Of a stretch of DNA of 19,658 bases, positions 1 through 6,539 are shown in pieces; the stretch's first letter is position 1, and each line of letters begins with the position of its first letter. The notes under the pieces were generated by a model that had not been told where the DNA came from, searched no databases, and worked only from the letters and a program-made list of their open reading frames with translations. This DNA comes from an uncultured Campylobacter sp. Its GTDB lineage: Bacteria > Actinomycetota > Actinomycetes > Mycobacteriales > Mycobacteriaceae. A program made the position numbers and the translations under genes. The DNA lies in assembly GCA_946221035.1 (NCBI GenBank), contig CAMIME010000044.1, positions 1-19,658 on the forward strand, read 5' to 3'.

Positions 1-1522
1 ACCCCGCCCCGTAGCCCCCAACCAACCGCTCTACATCCGCCCCGTGCGGTGTGCCGAACGCCCGCTCGAAGTCGCCGCGCACGGCCTGCGCTCCGGATTC
101 CAGCGCTTCGAAGATGCCCCCGCCGTCATCGTTGGCCACCACGATGGTGAGGTTGCCCGGCCGCGGCTCGTCCGGCCCGATGAGCAGGCCGTTGACGTCG
201 TGGAGGAAGGTGAGGTCCCCCATCAACGCCACGGTGCGCGGGGCGCGGATCTCGTCCGGGCGAAGCGCCTGCGTCGCCAGCGCAACGCCCACGGCCTGCG
301 ACACCGTCCCGTCGATGCCCGCGGCGCCGCGCGCGGAGTAGGTGTCCACCCCGTCGAACGGCATGCCCACTAGGGAGACGTCGCGCACCGGGTTGGAACT
401 GCCGACGACGAACGTGTCGCCCACCGCGAGGGTGTCGCACACCGCTGCGGCGACGTGCAGGCCGGTGAACCCGAACTCCGCGTCCGCGAGCGCCTGGCGC
501 ACCGTGTCCGCACCGACCTCGCCCGCGGCCTCGCAGATCTTGATCCACGTATCCGTGGGCTGGCCTGTGGCGTTGACGCGGGTCCCGCGCTGGTCCGGGT
601 GGCCGATGAACGTGTCGGTGCGGCTCAGTCCGATGACGCGGATGTCAGGGTCCGCGAGCAGCGCCATCACGTCGCGGTGCAGCGTCGGGTGACCCACCAC
701 CACGACCTGCTCCGGCTTCGTGCTCGCCGCGAAATCGCCGCCATCGTGGGAGATCGCGACCTCGGACTGGGCGAAAAAGCGCGCCGCCAAGGGGTGCACC
801 TGGTGGAACGGGGTGGGCGCCGTGGGCTCCGCGATCGTGGGAACGTGCTCCAGCCCCGGCACCTCCCACGCCTCATCCCCCGCGATGACCAGGGTGTCCT
901 GTGTCAGGTCGATGTCCACCACGCCGTGGTCCACCCAGCGATCTGCCCCGGTGCCGCCTCGGGAGAGCCCGCCCGGGCCGACGCGCCGCGGCTCGCCCGT
1001 ACGCTCCGGCAAGGCCTCCGGCACCAAGGGAACGTCAAGAGCGACGTTGAGGTGGGTTTGGGCCGGGGCGGTGAGGACGGAGACGTCGTCAAGCGACTGC
1101 ACTTGCTGCGTGGGCGCGTACCTGCCGAAGATGCCCTGCTGCCAGATCGTCTGGCTCGCGCCCGTGCCCACGAGGCGCGGCGGGCGATCCGCGCTGACCA
1201 CCATCAGCGGCGTGTGCGACATGTGCGCCTCCACCACCGCGGGCAGCACGTTGGCTACCGCTGTGCCGCTGGTCATCACCACCGCCACCGGGCGCTGTTG
1301 CACCCGCGCGATGCCGAGTGCGGTAAACGCCGCGGAGCGCTCGTCGATGCGCACGTGCACCTGCAGATCGCGCCGCGCCAGCAACGCGTACGCCAGCGGT
1401 GAGTTGCGGCTGCCCGGGCACAGCACCACATCCGTGCAATGCTTAGCGACGAACTCCGCCACCCCCGCCCCGATCTCCCTCGCGTTTGGGCCGGTGTTGG
1501 GGCCGGTCACTGGGCCGGTCAC
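1..1522 (-). CDS. menD: MenD, SEPHCHC synthase (3' end beyond window)
   Basis: MenD is a ThDP-dependent enzyme that joins isochorismate and 2-oxoglutarate to give SEPHCHC, the first committed step of menaquinone synthesis, in the cytosol. The reverse strand is open from 1522 to the window edge (about 507 codons; the family is usually about 540-580 residues). Near the N-terminus it reads VVLCPGSRNSPLAYAL followed by VHVRIDERSAAF and MTSGTAVANVLPAVVEA, all typical of MenD. Near the window edge it reads GDLTFLHDVNGLL, then VVANDDGGGIFEALE, the ThDP/Mg region, then FGTPHGADVERL. The GTG start at 1520-1522 overlaps the TGA of the upstream membrane protein gene (GTGA), so translation is probably coupled; a second in-frame GTG lies at 1508-1510. 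Plus-strand open frames across it are shadows. Only the C-terminal tail is missing. Confidence 0.95.
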   Translation of the reverse strand, partial: MTGPVTGPNTGPNAREIGAGVAEFVAKHCTDVVLCPGSRNSPLAYALLARRDLQVHVRIDERSAAFTALGIARVQQRPVAVVMTSGTAVANVLPAVVEAHMSHTPLMVVSADRPPRLVGTGASQTIWQQGIFGRYAPTQQVQSLDDVSVLTAPAQTHLNVALDVPLVPEALPERTGEPRRVGPGGLSRGGTGADRWVDHGVVDIDLTQDTLVIAGDEAWEVPGLEHVPTIAEPTAPTPFHQVHPLAARFFAQSEVAISHDGGDFAASTKPEQVVVVGHPTLHRDVMALLADPDIRVIGLSRTDTFIGHPDQRGTRVNATGQPTDTWIKICEAAGEVGADTVRQALADAEFGFTGLHVAAAVCDTLAVGDTFVVGSSNPVRDVSLVGMPFDGVDTYSARGAAGIDGTVSQAVGVALATQALRPDEIRAPRTVALMGDLTFLHDVNGLLIGPDEPRPGNLTIVVANDDGGGIFEALESGAQAVRGDFERAFGTPHGADVERLVGGYGAG

Positions 1523-2037
1523 TGGGGCTGCTCCTGCAAGAACTGGTCCGCGCCCTGGCGCAGCTGGTCCAGGAAATCGGTGACGTCGTCGCGGAACTCG
1601 CGCGGAATCTCGATCTCCGTCGGAAGCGGCTCATCCGGCAATAGCGTGGCCGAGGGCTCGTTGCGGTCGAAGATGGACGGGAACTTCGTCGTGGTCACCG
1701 TCGACGTTTCTTTCTGCGTCGTGGTCACCGTGGACGTGTGCGTCACCGGCGGCTTATCCGCCTCCGCAGCAGCGCCGCGCCACAGGAAGAACAGGACCAC
1801 CGCCGAGACGAAACTGATCGCCGCCAGCACCCCGAGGGCGATGGCCCCGGCGCTGGTGCCCCGGTCCTCGTCAGCCGGCTGGTACTGGTAGCTCGGCTGG
1901 TATTCGGGCTGGTACTCCGGCTGCGGCTCGTAGTAGGGCTGCTGCTGTTGCTGCTGGTTGGGGTCCGGGAAGTACTGCTGCGGCCGGGGGCGGCCCCGAC
2001 CGGGGTCGGTGCCGTACTGTCTCGTCTCGTTATCCAT
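1519..2037 (-). CDS. Single-pass membrane protein with P/Q/Y-rich N-terminus
   Basis: 172 residues, family not recognised. Residues 1-60 are low complexity, rich in Pro, Gln and Tyr, with a Gln run and repeated YQP/EYQP units, and are probably cytoplasmic. One hydrophobic helix follows (about 64-88, AIALGVLAAISFVSAVVLFF). After it comes a Thr-rich linker with two TSTVTTT units and an acidic, proline-containing C-terminal part that would lie outside the membrane. There is no signal peptide cleavage site, catalytic motif or sorting signal. The gene sits between the dicarboxylate transporter (44 bp gap) and menD (4-bp GTGA overlap), so it is probably co-transcribed with menD. No clear Shine-Dalgarno precedes the ATG. 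The role is unknown; the topology resembles actinobacterial envelope-associated proteins, but that is only a structural analogy. Confidence 0.8.
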   Translation of the reverse strand: MDNETRQYGTDPGRGRPRPQQYFPDPNQQQQQQPYYEPQPEYQPEYQPSYQYQPADEDRGTSAGAIALGVLAAISFVSAVVLFFLWRGAAAEADKPPVTHTSTVTTTQKETSTVTTTKFPSIFDRNEPSATLLPDEPLPTEIEIPREFRDDVTDFLDQLRQGADQFLQEQPQ

Positions 2038-2081
2038 GCCAGTGAGGGTAGCGCGCCGGGGCGACAGTGAGATACCGGGAG

Positions 2082-3662
2082 CTACAGCACGAGGCCGAAG
2101 ACCGGGACGGCGATGAAGTAGGTCGCCAGGGAGATGAGCACCAGGCCGATGAGGTTGAGCCAGATGCCCGCCTTGAGCATCTCGCCCATGGTGACGTAGC
2201 CGGAGGAGTACGCGATCGCGTTCGGCGGGGTGGCCACCGGGAGCATGAACGCGCAGGTGGCCGACAGCGCGACCGGGATGGCGAGGAGCAGGACGTTCAT
2301 GTCCGTGGCCTCGGTGAGCCCGATGCCCACGGCGACGCCGCCCATGATGGGCAGGAAGGTTGCGGCGGTGGCGGTGTTGGAGGTCAGCTCGGTGAGGAAG
2401 AGGACCAGGGCGGCTACCGCGGCGAGGAGGAGGAAGGTCGGCAGGACGGACAGGCCCTTGGCGGCTTCACCGATCCACAGGGAAAGGCCGGTGGCGGTGA
2501 ACATCGCGGAGAGCGATAGGCCGCCGCCGAAGAGAAGGAGGACGTCCCACGGCATCTCGTTGGCGGTCTGCCAATCCAACAGCCGCTTGCCGTCGCCGTG
2601 TGCAGGGACGATGAACATGAGGAGGCCGGCGATGATGCCGACGATGGCGTCGTCGTAGGGGAAGGTCCACCCGTTGGCGTCGCGAAGCAATGGCACCGCG
2701 ATCCACGCGATTGCCGCGATAAGGAAGATGAGCCCGACCGCGACCTGCGGGAAGGTCCACGGGCCGAGTTTGCGGATCTCTTCGTTGATCAGCTCCTTGC
2801 CGCCCGGGATCTCGTCGATCTCGGGTTTGAAGACGGTGATGAGCAGCCACCACGCAATGAAGGTAAACACGATGGCGACGGGCATGCCCACGAGCATCCA
2901 CTCGCCGAAGCCGATGGTGATGCCGTGGGCTTCCTCCATGTAGCCCTTAAGCAGCGCGTTCGGCGGGGTGCCGATCAGGGTGCCCAGCGAGCCGATGGAT
3001 GCGGAGTACGCGATCGCGAGCATGAGGGCGGTGGCAAAGCGCTTCTGCTTGTCCATGCCGCCGACGGTTTCGGCGGTGAGCATGAGCACGGAGGTACCGA
3101 TCGGCAGCATGACCACGGCGGTGGCGGTGTTGGACACCCACATGGACATAAAGCCGGTGGCCAGCATGAAGCCTAAGATGATGCGCCTCGGCGAGGTGCC
3201 CACCAGCTTGACCACGTACAGCGCCAGGCGGCGGTGCAGGTTCCACCGCTGCAGGCCGAGCGCCATGAGGAAGCCACCCATGAACAGGAAGATTGTGGCG
3301 GAGGCGTACGGGGAGGAAACGTCCTTGAACGGGGCCACGCCCATGATGGGGAAGATCGCGATGGGCAAAAGTGCGGTCGCGGCGAGCGGGATCGCCTCCG
3401 TCATCCACCACGTGGCCATGAGCACGGTGGTGGCGGCGACAACGCGCATCGCCTGGGCGGAGTACTCCGTGTCCGCCTTCGCGCCCGGGGAGTTGGCCAC
3501 GGTGTCGGCCGCGCCCGCCGGGAAGATGAGGTACACGAGGACCGCGAGCGCGATGCCGGCCAGAAGGCCGATGAGCTGGCGGCGCCACTCGCCGGGTTCG
3601 GGGGATTTCGCCAGGTCGCCGTCTGACAACGCGGACGACTGGTGCGTGACAGGGGTAGACAT
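2082..3662 (-). CDS. DASS-family sodium:dicarboxylate symporter
   Basis: Predicted inner-membrane symporter of the divalent anion:Na+ symporter family (VcINDY/SdcS type), importing C4-dicarboxylates such as succinate, fumarate or malate with sodium. The frame gives 526 residues with many hydrophobic helices. It has the two diagnostic Ser-Asn-Thr motifs, SNTATAVVMLPIG at about 177-189 and SNTATAATFLPIM at about 428-440, and a paired GTPPNA (231-236) and ATPPNA (477-482) from the inverted-repeat fold. The frame extends 28 codons further upstream, but ATG 3660-3662 is preferred because an AGGGTGA-like ribosome site lies about 6 nt before it and the longer N-terminus is Arg-rich and not hydrophobic. 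Corynebacterium glutamicum has a DASS importer called DccT; orthology is plausible but not proven here. A 9-bp-arm inverted repeat lies just upstream. Confidence 0.9.
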   Translation of the reverse strand: MSTPVTHQSSALSDGDLAKSPEPGEWRRQLIGLLAGIALAVLVYLIFPAGAADTVANSPGAKADTEYSAQAMRVVAATTVLMATWWMTEAIPLAATALLPIAIFPIMGVAPFKDVSSPYASATIFLFMGGFLMALGLQRWNLHRRLALYVVKLVGTSPRRIILGFMLATGFMSMWVSNTATAVVMLPIGTSVLMLTAETVGGMDKQKRFATALMLAIAYSASIGSLGTLIGTPPNALLKGYMEEAHGITIGFGEWMLVGMPVAIVFTFIAWWLLITVFKPEIDEIPGGKELINEEIRKLGPWTFPQVAVGLIFLIAAIAWIAVPLLRDANGWTFPYDDAIVGIIAGLLMFIVPAHGDGKRLLDWQTANEMPWDVLLLFGGGLSLSAMFTATGLSLWIGEAAKGLSVLPTFLLLAAVAALVLFLTELTSNTATAATFLPIMGGVAVGIGLTEATDMNVLLLAIPVALSATCAFMLPVATPPNAIAYSSGYVTMGEMLKAGIWLNLIGLVLISLATYFIAVPVFGLVL

Positions 3663-3703
3663 GGCGGTCACCCTACGCCTGCGCACAGCCAGTTCAGAAG
3701 TAG

Positions 3704-3735
3704 TTCGGACACAATTGGGCACCGCAGTGTCCGAA
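3704..3735. promoter_or_regulatory. Inverted repeat between menC and the dicarboxylate transporter gene
   Basis: Perfect 9-bp arms TTCGGACAC (3704-3712) and GTGTCCGAA (3727-3735) flank a 14-bp loop. It lies in the 84-bp gap between the menC stop and the transporter ATG. There is no T-run on the minus-strand exit side, so it could be an operator for the transporter or a weak attenuating hairpin rather than a classical terminator. Confidence 0.45.
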
Positions 3736-3746
3736 ATTACCCCCAT

Positions 3747-4706
3747 TTAGAGGAAATCGAGGCAATCCCGAACCCGTTGGTACCACCAATCGCGGCGCTG
3801 CTCCCCCGCCCGCAGTTCGTGCAGCCGGGCCGGATCGGGGGTGGTGCGCGTGACCTCCATGCGCCCGTCCACAACAGGCCGGGGCGCCGCGACATCCTCC
3901 ACAAACAGCCGCTGCGTCGCCAGCCCCGCCGCGCGCGAGCCGGTCAGCTTCGCCGCCACGAGCCCCGCGTCCATGCCGACTGCGGTATCCAGGGCACTCG
4001 CGACCGTCACATCGAGCCCAAGCTTGTCGACGACCCCACACAACCGCCCCACTCCTCCCAGCGGAGCCACTTTGCACACCGCCACGTCGGCGGCACCGAG
4101 CTGGGCCACCTTGAACGGGTCCTCGGCGCGGCGGATCGATTCGTCCGCGGCGATCGGGGTTGCCACCGTGCTGGCGAGCCGGCGGCGTACCTCCGCCAGC
4201 TCCTCGGCGGTGGCGCAGGGCTGCTCGATGTACTCAAGGTCGCAGACCTTGGCGAAGGCGTGGGCGGCCTCCACGGCCTCGTCCACCGACCAGGCCCGGT
4301 TCGCGTCGACGCGGATGCGGGCGTTGGGGCGAAGGGTGTGGAGGGTGGTGAGGTGCCGGAGGTCGTCGGTAAGCGACTGCGAGCTTTCAGCGACCTTGAG
4401 TTTGAACGTGCTCACGCCGGGGAAGCGCTCAAGCACCGCTTCGACGTCGTCGGTGGCGGGGATGGTGCCGTTGACCTCGACCCAGCCTGAGGCTTCGGGC
4501 AGGCCGGTGAAGGCGGCTTCGATGCCGGAGGCGAGCCAGGCGGCGGCCTCGGCGGGCTCGTATTCGACAAACGGGGAGAATTCGCCCCAGCCGGCGGGGC
4601 CGTCGATGAGCAGGGCTTCGCGGACGGTGATGCCGCGGAAGCGCACCGCCATCGGCAGCACAACCACGTGGGCGCGGGAGAGGATGTCGTCGGCGGTTGG
4701 GGTCAC
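3747..4706 (-). CDS. menC: MenC, o-succinylbenzoate synthase
   Basis: MenC dehydrates SHCHC to o-succinylbenzoate in menaquinone synthesis; it belongs to the enolase superfamily. The 319-residue product keeps every expected catalytic residue: the KxK pair in FKLKV (K102, K104), metal ligands D134 (RVDANRAW), E161 (EYIEQPC) and D188 (AADES), and K212 in CKVAPLGG. I chose GTG 4704-4706; a TTG one codon upstream is also possible. The start lies 10 nt after the stop of a 39-codon gene, so the two are probably coupled. The first 35 codons are repeated with about 94 percent identity at 5581-5683, fused to a feoA copy. The stop (TAA 3747-3749) is followed by an inverted repeat and the dicarboxylate transporter. 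Confidence 0.95.
   Translation of the reverse strand: MTPTADDILSRAHVVVLPMAVRFRGITVREALLIDGPAGWGEFSPFVEYEPAEAAAWLASGIEAAFTGLPEASGWVEVNGTIPATDDVEAVLERFPGVSTFKLKVAESSQSLTDDLRHLTTLHTLRPNARIRVDANRAWSVDEAVEAAHAFAKVCDLEYIEQPCATAEELAEVRRRLASTVATPIAADESIRRAEDPFKVAQLGAADVAVCKVAPLGGVGRLCGVVDKLGLDVTVASALDTAVGMDAGLVAAKLTGSRAAGLATQRLFVEDVAAPRPVVDGRMEVTRTTPDPARLHELRAGEQRRDWWYQRVRDCLDFL
4604..4706 (-). repeat. menC 5' end, diverged partner of 5581-5683
   Basis: These 103 bp (the start of menC) align without gaps to 5581-5683 with about six differences, giving about 94 percent identity. The difference level is far above that of the neighbouring 598-bp feo repeat, which appears identical. The two menC starts therefore probably come from different lineages rather than from one recent copying event. 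Confidence 0.85.
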
Positions 4707-4716
4707 CAAAACTGCC

Positions 4717-4836
4717 TCACTCCCACAGCTCCAACTCTTCCTCAGTGAGCGGCTGCAACGTGTCTTCGGAAAGCTCCAGCGGCAGGAACCCCAGCTCGCG
4801 CTTCTCAGTTGGAACGATTTCCCTGACCAAGCTCAC
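4717..4836 (-). CDS. 39-residue acidic small protein upstream of menC
   Basis: A short frame, GTG 4834-4836 to TGA 4717-4719, encodes 39 residues starting MSLVREIVPTEKRELGF and ending EEELELWE. A strong ribosome site (AAAGGAGGA) lies 5 nt before the GTG, the best one on this strand in the window, so I take it as translated. It is acidic, has no cysteines and no membrane segment, and could form a short helix after the Gly-Phe. It lies 35 bp downstream of the rearranged FeoB-FeoC frame and 10 bp upstream of menC. A recognisable relative, broken by a frameshift, lies directly downstream of the intact feoC (12530-12675). The family is not one I recognise. The repeated position next to feoC suggests a feo-linked accessory peptide; that is inference. 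Confidence 0.7.
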   Translation of the reverse strand: MSLVREIVPTEKRELGFLPLELSEDTLQPLTEEELELWE

Positions 4837-4871
4837 GGGCTCCTCCTTTCACGGATGTGATGGAAGCGATG

Positions 4872-5366
4872 CTACCCCGGGCGTTTCTGCAGCACCAGTG
4901 CCACCGGACCTTTCCGGGGCCTGTCTGCGCAGGTCATGCCGTTAGCGGCCGCGGCGATGCACGAGTTGCAGTTGCCGCCAGCGCAGGAGGAGGGGTGCTC
5001 GGCGAGCTGCGCCACCAGGTACAGGCCGCGGGCCAGGTTGGAAGTGTCCACGGCGACGAGGATGAGATCGGGGTGGTCGCGTGAGTCGTCGATAAGCAAC
5101 TCGCGCGTGAGTGCCTCGTCGGGGCTGACGGGGTCGAGCGAGTACGCGCCCGGGAAGTCAATGATGTTGTAGGTGGCGCCGGGCGCGCGCCACACGCCGC
5201 GAGAGACCTCGACCGTGGTGCCGGGGTAGTTGCCCATGGTGGCGCTCGCGCCAGTCAGCGCGTTGAACAGGGTGGATTTGCCCGCGTTGGGCGCGCCGAC
5301 GAGCGCGACCGTGGGCGTGCCAACCGGGGCCTGCTGCGCGACGGGGGCGCCGTGGCAGTCGGCCAT
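4872..5366 (-). CDS. Chimeric FeoB (residues 1-125) - FeoC tail fusion, probable remnant
   Basis: An open frame of 164 residues. Residues 1-125 are identical to the start of the intact FeoB (12971-14899): P-loop GAPNAGKST, G2 NYPGTT and G3 DFPGAY. The frame then jumps in phase to SSCAGGNCNSC, residue 58 onward of FeoC, keeping its four-cysteine cluster. Lost are the G4 motif (TKGD), the rest of the G domain, the whole FeoB membrane part and the FeoC winged-helix part, so iron transport by this product is not possible. The junction, near 4991, shares only the dinucleotide AG with the two parents. The last 17 residues (RPRKGPVALVLQKRPG region) differ from the intact FeoC tail. The start keeps the TAATG overlap with the upstream chimera. 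Most likely a deletion remnant; a small soluble GTP-binding or Fe-S peptide remains possible. Confidence 0.8.
   Translation of the reverse strand: MADCHGAPVAQQAPVGTPTVALVGAPNAGKSTLFNALTGASATMGNYPGTTVEVSRGVWRAPGATYNIIDFPGAYSLDPVSPDEALTRELLIDDSRDHPDLILVAVDTSNLARGLYLVAQLAEHPSSCAGGNCNSCIAAAANGMTCADRPRKGPVALVLQKRPG
4922..4992 (-). repeat. feoC cysteine-cluster patch, partner of 12731-12801
   Basis: 71 bp matching 12731-12801 at all but one position (4980 A, 12789 G). Immediately beyond 4922 the two feoC tails and their downstream sequences diverge. The abrupt change from near-identity to divergence marks a recombination or gene-conversion boundary, or strong constraint on the cysteine cluster. 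Confidence 0.85.
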
Positions 5367-5588
5367 TACGCGGCCTGCTCGGCCGGGGTGGCGGCGATGA
5401 GGCGGAGCGTCTCGGCGCCGAGGGCGTAGTGGGAGCCGCGGACCTTGATCACGCGCCCGCCGCCAGCGGTCTTCTGCAACACGGTGACGTTCGCGCCCGC
5501 GCGGAGCCCCAGCTCACGCAGCCGACGCGCCGTCGGGCAGCCCACGTTGGTGATGGTGGCGTGGTGGCCGACTGGGACGTCGATAAGC
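4991..5588 (-). repeat. 598-bp direct repeat, copy 1 (feoA + 5' feoB)
   Basis: Reading both copies base by base I find no difference between 4991-5588 and 14524-15121 (offset 9533). The block covers feoA from codon 8 onward and the first 125 codons of feoB. It ends sharply at GTCGATAAGC on the right (menC-like sequence follows) and at the feoB/feoC deletion junction on the left. Direct orientation means that recombination between the copies would excise about 9.5 kb, including the whole importer island. Confidence 0.93.
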
Positions 5589-5683
5589 AAGGCTTCGCGG
5601 ACGGTGATGCCGCGGAAACGCACCGCCATCGGCAGCGCAACCACGTGGGCGCGGGAGAGGATGTCGTCGGCGGTGGGGGACAC
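5366..5683 (-). CDS. Chimeric MenC N-terminus (35 aa) - FeoA
   Basis: An open frame of 105 residues from GTG 5681-5683. Residues 1-35 (SPTADDILSRAHVVALP... to ALLID) match the MenC start with small differences. Residues 36-105 are identical to FeoA residues 10-79, an SH3-like domain (VPVGHHATITNVG ... RRLRELGLRAG). The join falls where menC and feoA share LID, GTCGATgAGC versus GTCGATaAGC. FeoA is a small cytosolic partner of FeoB; here its first nine residues are replaced by a MenC piece that cannot be catalytic on its own. A GAGGTG ribosome site lies about 6 nt before the GTG, so it may be translated. The TAA overlaps the ATG of the following FeoB-FeoC chimera. I read this as a recombination product, function doubtful. 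Confidence 0.8.
   Translation of the reverse strand: MSPTADDILSRAHVVALPMAVRFRGITVREALLIDVPVGHHATITNVGCPTARRLRELGLRAGANVTVLQKTAGGGRVIKVRGSHYALGAETLRLIAATPAEQAA
5581..5683 (-). repeat. Second, diverged copy of the menC 5' end
   Basis: Partner of 4604-4706 (about 94 percent identity). It marks the left edge of the importer island and is the only part of this menC copy present. Sequence upstream of the GTG here does not resemble the region upstream of the intact menC. Confidence 0.85.
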
Positions 5684-5776
5684 TTTATGCACCTCATGTC
5701 TAGGCAGTATTAGATGTGCAATGTACCTTCGGCCGCAGACGCCGGAAACGGCAGCCTTTGAGGAAAATAGGAATAC

Positions 5777-5875
5777 TTTCCCACCTGCATGAAACCGTTC
5801 CCACAATTAAACTAATGTTCAACTGGAGAAAACTTTATAGCAACCTCCATGCGGTTTGGTGAGAACGTTCCCACC
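5777..5875. promoter_or_regulatory. Putative LacI-regulator operator array of the importer operon
   Basis: Three TTCCCAC elements in the same direction lie at 5777-5785 (TTTCCCACC), 5797-5805 (GTTCCCACA) and 5867-5875 (GTTCCCACC). Each forms the right half of an imperfect palindrome with GAA-type left halves. The best is 5858-5875, GGTGAGAACGTTCCCACC, with a central CG as in LacI/GalR-family operators and 8 of 9 positions symmetric. The last lies 27 bp before the HAD gene. A weak promoter is possible, CTAATG 17 bp before TTATAG (5835-5840), which would place operators on both sides of it. The LacI-type gene at 11486 is the natural candidate regulator. Confidence 0.55.
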
Positions 5876-5901
5876 GCATCTATGGAGAGTGTAAGGACGC
5901 T

Positions 5902-6537
5902 ATGACCGCTGTAGTTATCTTCGATATTGGTGGCGTGCTCGTGCCGGAAGGCAACCGGATTCGCAAGCTACAGGACCACCTCGCTTCGCTTGTCGGCGAG
6001 TTCGACCGCGATGAATTTGTGGACGCGTACTGGGCGATCCGCGACGAATATGACCTCGGCGCGACTGACCGCCAGTTTTGGGTACCTGTACTTCGACGCG
6101 CGGGTATTCCGATCAGCGACGAAACCGTCGCGCGCGCAGCAGCCAAAGACGCCGAACTCAACTCGACGATCGCACGGGAACCACTTCAGTTGCTTACTGA
6201 ACTGTCGGCGGCTGGTGTGCCGCTGGGAATCTTGAGCAACGCCCCACGCCCGATGGCGCAGCGGGTTCGAGAGCGCGAGTGGGCATCATTGTTCAGCCAC
6301 CTCGTGTTCTCATCCGATCACGGCGTCATGAAACCAGACCAGCAGATCTACAACATCGTCTCTGCAGCGTTTGAAGGCGTGGATCAACCCAATTTCCACT
6401 TTTTTGATGACCGTGAAACCAACATCGTTGGCGCGCACGTTGCCAGATGGCAAGCACACCTGTGGCGCAATACCGCACATGCGCGCGACTGGCTCACGGT
6501 GAACGGCATCATCCCATCCACTTCCTTAGGGGAATAG
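5902..6537 (+). CDS. HAD-superfamily phosphatase (YihX-like, subfamily IA)
   Basis: 211 residues with the HAD motifs in order: I, FDIGGVL with nucleophile D8; II, LSNA (S112); III, GVMKPD (K144); IV, FFDDRETN (D169/D170). In motif I the usual second Asp is Gly (DIG). This is seen in the subgroup containing E. coli YihX, an alpha-glucose-1-phosphate phosphatase (FDLGNV), and in haloacid dehalogenase-like relatives; the motif alone does not fix the activity. A cap insert of about 75 residues follows motif I. An AAGGA ribosome site lies 6 nt before the ATG. It is the first gene of the importer operon, two bases before the ATPase start, so it probably dephosphorylates the imported compound or a product of it. 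The specific substrate cannot be read from the sequence. Confidence 0.88.
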   Translation: MTAVVIFDIGGVLVPEGNRIRKLQDHLASLVGEFDRDEFVDAYWAIRDEYDLGATDRQFWVPVLRRAGIPISDETVARAAAKDAELNSTIAREPLQLLTELSAAGVPLGILSNAPRPMAQRVREREWASLFSHLVFSSDHGVMKPDQQIYNIVSAAFEGVDQPNFHFFDDRETNIVGAHVARWQAHLWRNTAHARDWLTVNGIIPSTSLGE

Positions 6538-6539
6538 CA

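Noticed and set aside
455..1402. 315-codon plus-strand open frame
   Set aside because: Opposite the MenD frame, which carries recognisable ThDP-enzyme motifs throughout.
6447..6539. Longer N-terminus for the ABC ATPase
   Set aside because: This would overlap the HAD gene out of frame. The ATG at 6540 has a good ribosome site and gives the standard length.
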